Shown: positions 25,332-32,901 of the stretch, one piece after another
Layout: each line of letters opens with the position of its first letter
Numbering within the stretch: position 1 is the first letter of the stretch
Assembly: GCA_036260805.1 (NCBI GenBank)
Contig: DATALZ010000085.1
Span: forward strand, 7,116-71,115
Length of the DNA: 64,000 nucleotides
Source: Thermocaproicibacter sp036260805
Lineage (GTDB): Bacteria > Bacillota > Clostridia > Oscillospirales > Acutalibacteraceae
Reading direction: 5' to 3'
Translations under genes and position numbers: made by a program
The notes under the pieces: model-generated
What the model saw: the letters and a program-made list of their open reading frames with translations, nothing else
The model's database searches: none
Told to the model about the DNA's origin: nothing

Positions 25332-26135
25332 TCAGTTCTCCTTTAATCCATGTTGATATAATTCGTAAAAATGATGAGTCGGCCCCCAGCCTTTGCCGAT
25401 GTTCAGCGAATGTAGGATGGCGGTCGTCACATAGTCTTTTGCGCGTTTTACAGCGTCCTGGAGCGGATATTCCAGCGCGAGGTTCGACGCGATTGCGGAA
25501 GAGTAGGTGCATCCGGTTCCATGGGTGTTTTTCGTCTGGATTCGCTCGGCGCGGAACCGGAAGAATTTTTCGCCGTTATATAGAACGTCCAGCGCGTCGC
25601 CCGCGGCGTGGCCGCCCTTAACAAGCACGCTTTTTGCTCCCATCCTGCAGATCTTTTCTGCGGCACGCTCCATATCTTCCGGCAATTCGATTTTCATTCC
25701 CGTAAGTTTTTCGGCCTCCGGGATATTCGGCGTCAGCAGATCGGCAAGGGGAAGAATTTCGCGCATGAAGGTTGCCACGGCGTCGGGGCTCATGAGTGCC
25801 GCTCCGCTTTTTGCGATCATGACCGGGTCAACCACAATGTTTTTGGGGCAGTACTCCCGGAGCCTTGACGCAACAGCTTTCATACTGGCAGTGTTGGGAA
25901 GCATGCCGATTTTTACCGCGTCGGCGCCGATGTCTTCAAACACGGCGTCAATCTGTTTTTCGATGATGACGGGGCTGATGTCCTGCTGGCCGAGCAGGCG
26001 GGACGTATTTTCCGCCACGACCGAGGTGATTACGCTCATGCCGTATACGCCGTGTGCAGCGAAGGTTTTCAGGTCGGCCTGTATTCCTGCGCCGCCGCTG
26101 CAGTCTGAACCGGCGATCGTTAAAGCTTTTTTCAT
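25332..26135 (-). CDS. thiD: Hydroxymethylpyrimidine/phosphomethylpyrimidine kinase
   Basis: 267 aa, ribokinase-like. It phosphorylates HMP and HMP-P to HMP-PP. Motifs: TIAGSDCSGGAGIQADLKTF, GVYGMSVITS, VDPVMIAKSG, LLTPNIPEAEKLTG, VLVKGGH and NTHGTGCTYSSAIAS with the catalytic anion hole. First gene after the riboswitch leader. Confidence 0.98.
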   Translation of the reverse strand: MKKALTIAGSDCSGGAGIQADLKTFAAHGVYGMSVITSVVAENTSRLLGQQDISPVIIEKQIDAVFEDIGADAVKIGMLPNTASMKAVASRLREYCPKNIVVDPVMIAKSGAALMSPDAVATFMREILPLADLLTPNIPEAEKLTGMKIELPEDMERAAEKICRMGAKSVLVKGGHAAGDALDVLYNGEKFFRFRAERIQTKNTHGTGCTYSSAIASNLALEYPLQDAVKRAKDYVTTAILHSLNIGKGWGPTHHFYELYQHGLKEN

Positions 26136-26179
26136 TCAGATTTCCTTTCCGTCAATCAATTTGAATTCGGAACCAGAGT

Positions 26180-26220
26180 AAAAAATGGCGCCTTGCTCAT
26201 CGGTCAGCAAGGTGCCATTT
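26180..26220 (-). terminator. Terminator of the proximal TPP riboswitch
   Basis: On the minus strand AAATGGCACCTTGCT pairs with AGCAAGGCGCCATTT, then a T-run. It lies between the proximal aptamer and thiD and is expected to form when TPP is bound. Confidence 0.85.
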
Positions 26221-26225
26221 CCATC

Positions 26226-26303
26226 TTACTTCCCTGCGCCGGTGTTAACCGACAGGTTCAAAGGGTCAGGTTCTGCCTTCTCAACTCCGAAGAGTCCCCC
26301 CGT
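26226..26303 (-). ncRNA. TPP riboswitch aptamer, proximal copy
   Basis: Conserved THI-box segments on the minus strand: GGGGGACTCTTCGGAG, CTGACCCTTTGAACCTG, and GGTTAACACCGGCGCAGGGA. Binds thiamine pyrophosphate and switches the downstream terminator. Confidence 0.97.
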
Positions 26304-26323
26304 AAACGCTGTTTAGTTTTCAT

Positions 26324-26358
26324 GAAAAAAGGGTGCTTTCCAGAACGGAAAGCACCCC
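26324..26358 (-). terminator. Terminator of the distal TPP riboswitch
   Basis: GGGGTGCTTTCC pairs with GGAAAGCACCC on the minus strand, followed by TTTTTTC. It separates the two aptamers, so transcription must pass it to reach the second switch. Confidence 0.85.
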
Positions 26359-26383
26359 GGTTATGACGAAATCCGTAGGCATT

Positions 26384-26461
26384 CGCTTCCCTGCGCCGGT
26401 GTTAACCGACAGGTTCAAAGGGTCAGGTTTCGCCTTCTCAACTCCGAAGAGTCCCCCCGCA
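26384..26461 (-). ncRNA. TPP riboswitch aptamer, distal copy
   Basis: Nearly identical to the proximal aptamer (GGGGGACTCTTCGGAG, GACCCTTTGAACCTGTC, GGCGCAGGGAAG). With its own terminator it forms the first of two riboswitch-terminator units in series. Confidence 0.97.
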
Positions 26462-26471
26462 ACTTGCCCTT

Positions 26472-26500
26472 ATCGTATCATTGATTTCCTGCTTTGTCAA
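26472..26500 (-). promoter_or_regulatory. thiD: SigA-type promoter of the thi operon
   Basis: On the minus strand TTGACA, 17-bp spacer, TACGAT; predicted start near 26465, directly before the distal aptamer. It abuts the stop codon of the MerR gene. Confidence 0.8.
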
Positions 26501-27304
26501 TCACGGCTGAGTAATTTCAACCGCAATTTCTGTCTCGTATTTGTTCGGGTTACCCTTGAACAACATGCTCGGTCCTTTCAAATACGTTTCGCGGCTTGGA
26601 GTTTTCATCTCCAGATGTTGCTCCGCAGCGTAATCCGTAAGCGCCTTGTAGGCTTCGCCGAGCTTTTCATACGGGCCGACGTGCGTTGTAACGATGGCCT
26701 TCATGGCAGGCAGGCGGCGGGTTTCCACTCCTTGGCCGGAGACCGGTTCCTTCACCGGAACGCAGACCTCGATGTCCGCGTCTGCCTCGCGGTACTCGCC
26801 GTCATAGTAAAGATTGAACGGCGCGCCTGCGGCCTTGTTCTTTACCGCTCCGAATAACTTGCCGAAGTATTTTCCGGTATCCTCGTATTTCCCCCTGAAT
26901 CGGATGGATGCAATCAGCACCGGCTCAATTGTTCGGACTTCAATTTTGTAACTCATCGTGTTTTCCTCCTGTTCCGGCAAGGAAAGATAAGCGTCCATTT
27001 GGCGCATCAGGTTTCGGTAGCCCCGAATCCGCTTTTCCATCTGTGCTTTCTTTTCCGCCAGATAATAATGGAGGTCGTCCCTTTCATCATAGTGTTCCAG
27101 CACGTCCCGGATCTCTCCGATGGAGAAATCAAAGCCCCGCAGCAAAAGAATCAGCTTTGCCTTTTTGTAGTCGGCGTCGCCGTAAAGCCGGTATCCGTTC
27201 TCCTTTTCGCGGCAGGATGGGCAAAGGATACCTGCTTTGTCATAGTAGCGCAGGGTTTTGACCGTCAGCTTTGTCATGCGGGAAAATTCACCGATCTGAT
27301 ACAT
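26501..27304 (-). CDS. MerR-family regulator with GyrI-like effector domain
   Basis: 267 aa. The ATG at 27304 has AAGGAGG upstream; the longer frame lacks support. An N-terminal winged helix (MYQIGEFSRMTKLTVKTLRYYDKAGIL) is followed by a coiled-coil (AEKKAQMEKRIRGYRNLMRQMDAY). Residues about 115-267 form a GyrI/AraC-E effector-binding domain (YKIEVRTIEPVLIAS, HVGPYEKLGEAYKAL). It resembles BmrR-type regulators that bind bulky cationic drugs, and likely regulates its own promoter. Confidence 0.93.
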   Translation of the reverse strand: MYQIGEFSRMTKLTVKTLRYYDKAGILCPSCREKENGYRLYGDADYKKAKLILLLRGFDFSIGEIRDVLEHYDERDDLHYYLAEKKAQMEKRIRGYRNLMRQMDAYLSLPEQEENTMSYKIEVRTIEPVLIASIRFRGKYEDTGKYFGKLFGAVKNKAAGAPFNLYYDGEYREADADIEVCVPVKEPVSGQGVETRRLPAMKAIVTTHVGPYEKLGEAYKALTDYAAEQHLEMKTPSRETYLKGPSMLFKGNPNKYETEIAVEITQP

Positions 27305-27326
27305 GGTTCTCGACCTCCTTAAGTAC

Positions 27327-27358
27327 AGGATAAACCCTCCCGCGCGGGGGAGAGTCAA
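27327..27358 (-). promoter_or_regulatory. MerR-type promoter with stretched spacer and dyad
   Basis: On the minus strand TTGACT, a 19-20-bp spacer containing CTCCC-CGCGC-GGGAG dyad symmetry, then TTATCCT. Long spacers with an internal operator are typical of promoters activated by MerR proteins, here suggesting autoregulation. Confidence 0.7.
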
Positions 27359-27487
27359 GCACATTTTAATATACTTTTTAAAACTGGAAACAAAGTTCTT
27401 CTGGCTTTCTATTGTAGCATATTGCTGAATAATGTGGTATGATATGGAAACTGATTTTAAAACAGATTCCGGAAAAGGGGCATCAAA

Positions 27488-28153
27488 ATGACGGATTCAA
27501 AAGCATGGAACTGGAATGCTGCAAAAGAAAAGATATGGCTGGAGCCGAGCGAAGAGAGCTATTATCTTGTAGACCGCTGGAAAGCGCAGGGGAGAAAGAC
27601 GATTCTCGACCTCGGGTGCGGGCTGGGCAGGCATTCCATTCTGTTCGCAAAAAACGGCTTCTCCGTGAGCGCAATGGATCTCTCGCAGGAAGGCGTGAAC
27701 TATCTGTGCGAATGGGCGGAGCGCGAAAATCTGCAGGTGAATGCAACAACAGCGAACATGCTCAGCCTGCCTTATGCGGACGCTTCGTTTGACTGCGTGT
27801 TTTCCTTCCATGTGATTTCACACTGTGACACCGAAGGAATCAGAAAAGTGATATCCGAAATCCGCCGCGTACTGAAACCGGGCGGGGAACTTTACTGTAC
27901 GCTCTGTTCCAAAGAAACATGGTCGTTCTGCAAAGTCGGGTATCCAAAGATTGACGAAAACACCGTGGTGAAAACGGACGACGGGCCAGAGAAAGGAATT
28001 CCGCATTTTTATGTGAATCTGGATGATATTCTGCGCCTTTTCGCGGATTTCGAGCTGCTCCGTATTCGCCATACTGATGACTGCTGGTTCAGCGGCCAAA
28101 AGCAGGACAGCAGGCATTATTTTATTACCGCACAAAAATCATTTCCTGATTGA
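27488..28153 (+). CDS. Class I SAM-dependent methyltransferase
   Basis: 221 aa. Motif I ILDLGCGLGRHSILFA (residues about 38-53), acidic loop AMDLSQEG, FDCVFSFHVISHC (motif IV region) and the post-motif RRVLKPGGELYCTL define the Rossmann methyltransferase fold (Methyltransf_25/11 type). The substrate is unknown. AAAAGGGG precedes the ATG; it is divergently oriented from the MerR gene and may be under its control. Confidence 0.92.
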   Translation: MTDSKAWNWNAAKEKIWLEPSEESYYLVDRWKAQGRKTILDLGCGLGRHSILFAKNGFSVSAMDLSQEGVNYLCEWAERENLQVNATTANMLSLPYADASFDCVFSFHVISHCDTEGIRKVISEIRRVLKPGGELYCTLCSKETWSFCKVGYPKIDENTVVKTDDGPEKGIPHFYVNLDDILRLFADFELLRIRHTDDCWFSGQKQDSRHYFITAQKSFPD

Positions 28154-28188
28154 TTTACAGAAATTCCATTTCAGACCGCGAGATAAGA

Positions 28189-28225
28189 TGTATTCATCCC
28201 CCGCCTCCGGCGGGGGATGAATACA
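28189..28225. repeat. Long perfect hairpin after the methyltransferase gene
   Basis: A 17-bp perfect inverted repeat (TGTATTCATCCCCCGCC / GGCGGGGGATGAATACA) with a 3-nt loop and no T-run. A degenerate relative (ATCATCCCCCGCC-AAA-GGCGG) lies at 46899-46932. Could be an RNA stabiliser or a small repeat. Confidence 0.65.
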
Positions 28226-28282
28226 AACCAATTTCGCAATTAAGCTGGAATACTGTAATAAAAACACTCTAATATACTTTGT

Positions 28283-28311
28283 TTGACAATTTCGATATTG
28301 GAATATATAAT
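28283..28311 (+). promoter_or_regulatory. SigA-type promoter
   Basis: TTGACA, 17-bp spacer, TATAAT, 37 nt before the ATG at 28348. Confidence 0.8.
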
Positions 28312-28347
28312 TAGTTAATTCCCAATTTGAAGTAATACTGCCAATTT

Positions 28348-28803
28348 ATGAAAGCGGTGATTTTTATCAAAAAAGGGAAAAGACTGAAGTTGATTATAAC
28401 CTTGTCTGTGGTTGCAGTTTTGCTGGGTATTTTAATATGTCAGGGCTTTTTGATCCCACATTCCATGCAGCAGCAGTTTGGAATCGAGCCGAATAAAGTT
28501 GACTGTGTTGATCTTTTTGACGGGACTTATGGAACCCACCACAAAATGTCGGATCAGAAAGAGATTCAGAATTTTCTACGTATGTTTGACGGCATTACGG
28601 TTTGGAAAAGTTTTGACCAACAGCAGTATACCGGGGTAATTTTTGATGTGTCCCTGTATTCTAAAGGAAAATTGATGTCATCTTTTACTTTTGGATACAA
28701 CAGGATGCTGTACGGTAATCCGGGTGTGCGCTATATTTCCAGTAAAACTTTTGAGTCAGATGAAATGATCAGAATTCGAAAAACCTATCAACTGGAACGA
28801 TGA
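28348..28803 (+). CDS. Membrane-anchored hypothetical protein
   Basis: About 151 aa, unrecognised. A basic N-terminus is followed by one hydrophobic helix (residues about 14-34, LIITLSVVAVLLGILICQG), then an extracytoplasmic domain of about 115 aa. The ATG at 28348 has no ribosome site. A strong AAAGCGGTGA lies just inside and would place initiation at the ATC codon ten codons-worth of bases later (about 28366), so the start is uncertain. A promoter and terminator bracket the gene. Confidence 0.65.
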   Translation: MKAVIFIKKGKRLKLIITLSVVAVLLGILICQGFLIPHSMQQQFGIEPNKVDCVDLFDGTYGTHHKMSDQKEIQNFLRMFDGITVWKSFDQQQYTGVIFDVSLYSKGKLMSSFTFGYNRMLYGNPGVRYISSKTFESDEMIRIRKTYQLER

Positions 28804-28815
28804 GTACAAACAAAA

Positions 28816-28855
28816 AAGCGCGCCCTGCCCATTTTTTAATGAGCGGGGCGCGAAT
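28816..28855. terminator. Bidirectional terminator
   Basis: GCGCGCCC pairs with GGGGCGCG; on the minus strand the stem is followed by TTTTTTG, serving the CoA-transferase gene. Confidence 0.75.
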
Positions 28856-28869
28856 TCTATTTACAAAGG

Positions 28870-30432
28870 TTATTTGCTTTTCAAACCCATCTTTTCGTCG
28901 CGGAAAATACGCGTGTCCATTAGCTTGAAATCCGGAGAAATCAGCGGCTTTGCGGGCATGTGCGCGAAGATATCCTTCTCCACGTCGATTCCCGGCGCGG
29001 CTTCGCAGAGCATAACGCCGTCTTTTGTCAGGCGGAACACGGCGCGCTCGGTGATGTACATGACCGGCAGGTTGTTCTTTACAGCCGTTTTGGCGCTGAA
29101 CGTAATCTGCTCAATCTGATTTGTGAATTTATCCACTTTTCCTTCTTTGGTAATGTGCATCTCGCCGTTACCGATTTCCGTTTCCAGTCCGCCGGCGGTG
29201 AATGTTCCGCAGTAATATACCTGCTTTGTGTTCTGTGTAATGTCAATGAACCCGCCGCAGCCCGGCATCAGCTTGCCGAATTTTGAAACATTCACGTTGC
29301 CTTCCATATCGCCTTCCGCAAATCCGACGAATGCCTGGTCAAGTCCGCCGCCGTCGTAGAAGTCGAACATTGACGACATCGTAACCATGCTGGACGGATT
29401 CAGGGAAACGCCGAAATCGAGGCCGCTCTGCGGATTTCCGCCGAACAGGCCGTCCTCAACAGTCAGCGTGAATTTCTTGGTGATTCCCTCTTCTGCGGCA
29501 ACAAGGGAAATATACTCCGGGATGCCGACGCCGAGGTTTACGACGCTGCCTTCCTTGAGCTCCATTGCGGCGCGGCGGCCAATCACCTTTTTATTGTTCA
29601 GCGGCGCGGGGGCGAATTCCGCCATGCCCATGACGTGTTCGCCGGAGAAACCAGGATTATACTGTGAACCGAAGTTCTGCATGCAGTACTTCATGTCGCT
29701 TGCAACCACGACGTAGTCGACCAGAACGCCGGGAATTTCTACAAAGCGCGGATGCAGTGAGCCGGACTTCACTACGCGCTGAACCTGCACGAAAACCTTG
29801 CCGCCGGAATTTTTGCAAGCCGTTGCGAGAGCCAGAGATTCCGCCCTCACCCCTTCGCGCTCGAATGAAATGTTGCCGTTTTCGTCGGCGTAGGTTCCTG
29901 CGATCAGTGCACAGTTAACCGGGATGGATTTGTAAAACAGCATTTCTTCGCCGTGAAGATGAATCAGTTCCACAAGGTCTTCGGCGTTTTTTGTCTTTTC
30001 GTTCATCTTTCCGCCTAAAAAGCGGGGGTCAACAAAGGTACCGAGGCCGACGCTTGTAACGATGCCGGGCTGGTGCGCTGCCGTTGCGCACTGCAGGTGT
30101 GCAATAACGCCCTGCGGCAGGTCGTAGGCTTCAATCTTGTTCTGAACAACCAGTTCGCCGATTTTGCGCGCCATGCCGTAGTGGCCGCCGATGGTACGCC
30201 GGGTTAAGCCTTCGTGGCCCATGTGCTGCAGGCCTTTCGTTTTGTTGTCACCCTGAGCCGCACAGAAGTACAGGGTAAGGTCTCTGGGCTTCCCCGTTTC
30301 CAGAAAGCGGTTTTCAATTTCCTGAACGATCTCTTCCGGGAACGCGGTTCCCATAAACCCATTTGTGCTAAGTGTGATCCCACTCGGGATCAGATCCGCA
30401 GCTTCTCTTGCCGTTATGAATTTTACCGCCAT
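28870..30432 (-). CDS. Acyl-CoA:carboxylate CoA-transferase (YdiF/propionate CoA-transferase type)
   Basis: 520 aa, a fused alpha-beta class I CoA-transferase. The ATG at 30432 (MAVKFITAREAADLIPSG) is supported by GGAGG; the longer frame is leader sequence. Features include GFMGTAFPEEI near the N-terminus, SVVNLGVGIPEYISLVA, and TVEDGLFGGNPQSG, whose Glu is the expected catalytic residue forming a glutamyl-CoA intermediate. Such enzymes move CoA between short or medium acyl groups and acetate in fermenting Clostridia, for example when making butyrate or caproate. Substrate specificity cannot be read here. Confidence 0.93.
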   Translation of the reverse strand: MAVKFITAREAADLIPSGITLSTNGFMGTAFPEEIVQEIENRFLETGKPRDLTLYFCAAQGDNKTKGLQHMGHEGLTRRTIGGHYGMARKIGELVVQNKIEAYDLPQGVIAHLQCATAAHQPGIVTSVGLGTFVDPRFLGGKMNEKTKNAEDLVELIHLHGEEMLFYKSIPVNCALIAGTYADENGNISFEREGVRAESLALATACKNSGGKVFVQVQRVVKSGSLHPRFVEIPGVLVDYVVVASDMKYCMQNFGSQYNPGFSGEHVMGMAEFAPAPLNNKKVIGRRAAMELKEGSVVNLGVGIPEYISLVAAEEGITKKFTLTVEDGLFGGNPQSGLDFGVSLNPSSMVTMSSMFDFYDGGGLDQAFVGFAEGDMEGNVNVSKFGKLMPGCGGFIDITQNTKQVYYCGTFTAGGLETEIGNGEMHITKEGKVDKFTNQIEQITFSAKTAVKNNLPVMYITERAVFRLTKDGVMLCEAAPGIDVEKDIFAHMPAKPLISPDFKLMDTRIFRDEKMGLKSK

Positions 30433-30663
30433 AGTATTCCTCCAAACCATATCAGTCGATTTGAACGTTCTTCCGCCGATCGTTACGGCGGTCTGAATTT
30501 GCGTACTCAAAGTCTGTGTGCGAAGGTTGCGGCTCGTAATTACCGTCGGTTGAACCCGATGCAATTGTCTCTTAACATAATCTGCAGATTCAAGTTGTGA
30601 AGTTGCGGCTGTCACCCGGAAAAGTCGAATTGCAGCATCTTTGTTAAGAATATATCATACTAG

Positions 30664-30693
30664 ATTATAGCATAGTACGGCATACGGATACAA
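30664..30693 (-). promoter_or_regulatory. SigA-type promoter of the CoA-transferase gene
   Basis: On the minus strand TTGTAT, 18-bp spacer, TATAAT. The predicted transcript has a leader of about 225 nt (30433-30657) without a recognised riboswitch. The adjoining 30700-30880 contains nothing I can identify. Confidence 0.6.
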
Positions 30694-30881
30694 GACGTTT
30701 TCAAAATTCAACGGCTTATCTAGTGATAATAGTATTCAACAGACGTTTCTGCAAACGAAAAATCCAGTTACCGCAGGCGGTTTGAATATTTTAAGCTGTT
30801 CAGCCAAAATTCCAAGAAGGCATCCAATTCCTAACTAGAGCAAGAGTTTTGCCGATGCCGGTTGATTTTTTCTTGTTTTAC

Positions 30882-30910
30882 TTGACACTATCGCCCCATA
30901 AAAATATAAT
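30882..30910 (+). promoter_or_regulatory. SigA-type promoter of the GH25 genes
   Basis: TTGACA, 17-bp spacer, TATAAT; about 120 nt of leader before the TTG start at 31037. Confidence 0.8.
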
Positions 30911-31036
30911 AAAAATGGTATTTTTGCATTTTCCGGCAATTTATTATGATAAATTTAACAGAACTGGGATTTGCAATCGGTGGAATTACATTCCATATCA
31001 GTAATGGAATCAAATTTGAAACGGAGTGAAGTATCA

Positions 31037-32758
31037 TTGAAGAAAAAGCTGGGAGCTATGCTCCTCATTATAGCGCTTGTCCTTTCCCTTATCGTTCCTG
31101 CCTATGCAGCGGACGGCACGGTTTATAACGGCATTGACGTTTCCACACATAACGGTACCATTGACTGGACGGCCGTGAAAAACGCCGGTTATGATTTTGC
31201 CATGATCCGCGATGGCTACGGCGGAGACCCCGGTTACTGGGACGAGCAGAAAGACGCCCAGTTTGAGGCGAATTACAGCGGTGCGGTGACAAACGGCCTC
31301 AAGGTCGGTGTTTACCATTACTGCGACGCAACAAACGTTACGATGGCTTCCCAGGAAGCGGACGAGTGCCTGTATATTCTGAACGGCCGCCATCTGGATT
31401 ACCCAGTTGCCTACGATATTGAAGATTCCAAGCAGTACGGTCTTTCCAGCGATACGCTGGGTGAGATGGTGCAGGCTTTCTGCAGCAAGATTCAGCAGGC
31501 CGGCTATAAAACCGTTGTTTACAGCTATAAGAATTTTTACAATACGCACCTGACAAGCCCTCTCGTATCCCAGTATGATACTTGGATTGCTCAATATTGC
31601 GATACTGCTCCCGATTTTAGCAACTATACTATGTGGCAGCATTCCAATGATGGTTCCGTCCCGGGAATCAGCGGAAGAGTTGACTTGGACTACAGCTATG
31701 TCGATTATGCCGGACAAGGCAGAATTACCCCTCCGCCAAGCAATCTAGACCCAACGACATTCCAATGTGACACTTCTTCCTATACATTTGGCAGCAACAG
31801 CATCTATACCTATAAAATTACAACAGCGGATACCTTCCCGCCAACTGCGTCCTCGTCCAACAACTCGGCGGTAACCGTTTCCGGAGCAAGGCCTACCAGT
31901 GGCGGCTTCCTGTTCACTTTGACAAACGTCGGCGCGGGTGACGCGGTAATCACTACGACCGCGGGCGACGGAAGATCGGTTTCGTTCACCGCAACGGGCT
32001 CGGCGGCGGCAGCATCTCTTCGCTGCGATACTTCAGCCTATACGTTTAGTTCCAACAGTACTTATTACTATAAAATCACAACGTCGTCATCCACGGCACC
32101 AACAGCTACTTCTTCCAATAATTCTGCTGTTACGGTGTCTTATGCTGGACAGCTTTCCGACGGATACCTCTACCGCATCAACAATGTCGGCTCCGGTTCG
32201 GCAGAGATTACAACCACGGCGGCAAACGGAGCATCCGTTTCTTTTACGGCGGTCGGCGCGGCACAGACGCTTCGCTGCGATACTTCAGCCTACGCGTTTG
32301 GCTCCAACAGCACTTACTGCTATAAAATCACCACTTCAGCTTCCTCGGCACCTACGGCTACATCTTCCAATAATTCGGCTGTTACGGTGTCTTATGCCGG
32401 AAAAGTATCCGGCGGATATCTCTACCGGATTAACAATGCCGGCAAGGGTTCTGCGGTGATTACAACCTCATCGAACGGAACATCCGTTTCCTTTACAGCA
32501 GTGGGAACGGGGTCTGTGCTGCGCTGCGACACTTCTTCCTATAAATTCGGTTCCAATTCAACCTATTACTATAAAATCTGGGCGTCGGCTTCTACAGCGC
32601 CCCAGGCGGTTTCCTCAAATTCATCCGTTGTAAAGGTAAGTTACTCCAAAAAGCTTTCCGACGGTTATCTCTACTGCATCCGCAAGGCAGGCAGAGGCTC
32701 CGCCACCATTACGACCAAGGCGGGCGGGGCATCCGTGTCTTTCCAGGCTTACTCCTGA
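31037..32758 (+). CDS. Secreted GH25 lysozyme with four C-terminal repeats
   Basis: 573 aa. The TTG at 31037 has GGAGTGA 7 nt upstream and begins a signal peptide (KKKLGAMLLIIALVLSLIV...AYA). Residues about 30-230 are a glycoside hydrolase 25 catalytic domain (NGIDVSTHNGTIDW, FAMIRDGYGG, GVYHYCDA, acidic motif YDIED, DTWIAQY, WQHSNDG), which cleaves the glycan strand of peptidoglycan. Four repeats of about 80 aa follow, each starting with CDTSSYTFGSNSxYxYKI and ending with SVSFTATG. They may bind wall or polysaccharide. Tandem paralog of the next gene. Confidence 0.95.
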   Translation: MKKKLGAMLLIIALVLSLIVPAYAADGTVYNGIDVSTHNGTIDWTAVKNAGYDFAMIRDGYGGDPGYWDEQKDAQFEANYSGAVTNGLKVGVYHYCDATNVTMASQEADECLYILNGRHLDYPVAYDIEDSKQYGLSSDTLGEMVQAFCSKIQQAGYKTVVYSYKNFYNTHLTSPLVSQYDTWIAQYCDTAPDFSNYTMWQHSNDGSVPGISGRVDLDYSYVDYAGQGRITPPPSNLDPTTFQCDTSSYTFGSNSIYTYKITTADTFPPTASSSNNSAVTVSGARPTSGGFLFTLTNVGAGDAVITTTAGDGRSVSFTATGSAAAASLRCDTSAYTFSSNSTYYYKITTSSSTAPTATSSNNSAVTVSYAGQLSDGYLYRINNVGSGSAEITTTAANGASVSFTAVGAAQTLRCDTSAYAFGSNSTYCYKITTSASSAPTATSSNNSAVTVSYAGKVSGGYLYRINNAGKGSAVITTSSNGTSVSFTAVGTGSVLRCDTSSYKFGSNSTYYYKIWASASTAPQAVSSNSSVVKVSYSKKLSDGYLYCIRKAGRGSATITTKAGGASVSFQAYS

Positions 32759-32901
32759 GCAAAACGGAATCTTTGCTCTGGGAGATGATCTGCCAGTTTT
32801 CATTCACCGGCACTTCGTTTAATGAAAACACAATGTGCATTGTCGGATGATTACATATTTTCTCATAACGAATAAATAAGCTGAAACGGAGTGGAAATTC
32901 G

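Noticed and set aside
24332..25621. Long open frame (429 codons) on the plus strand opposite thiC and thiD
   Set aside because: Antisense shadow of strongly conserved thiC/thiD; no ribosome site or recognisable domain.
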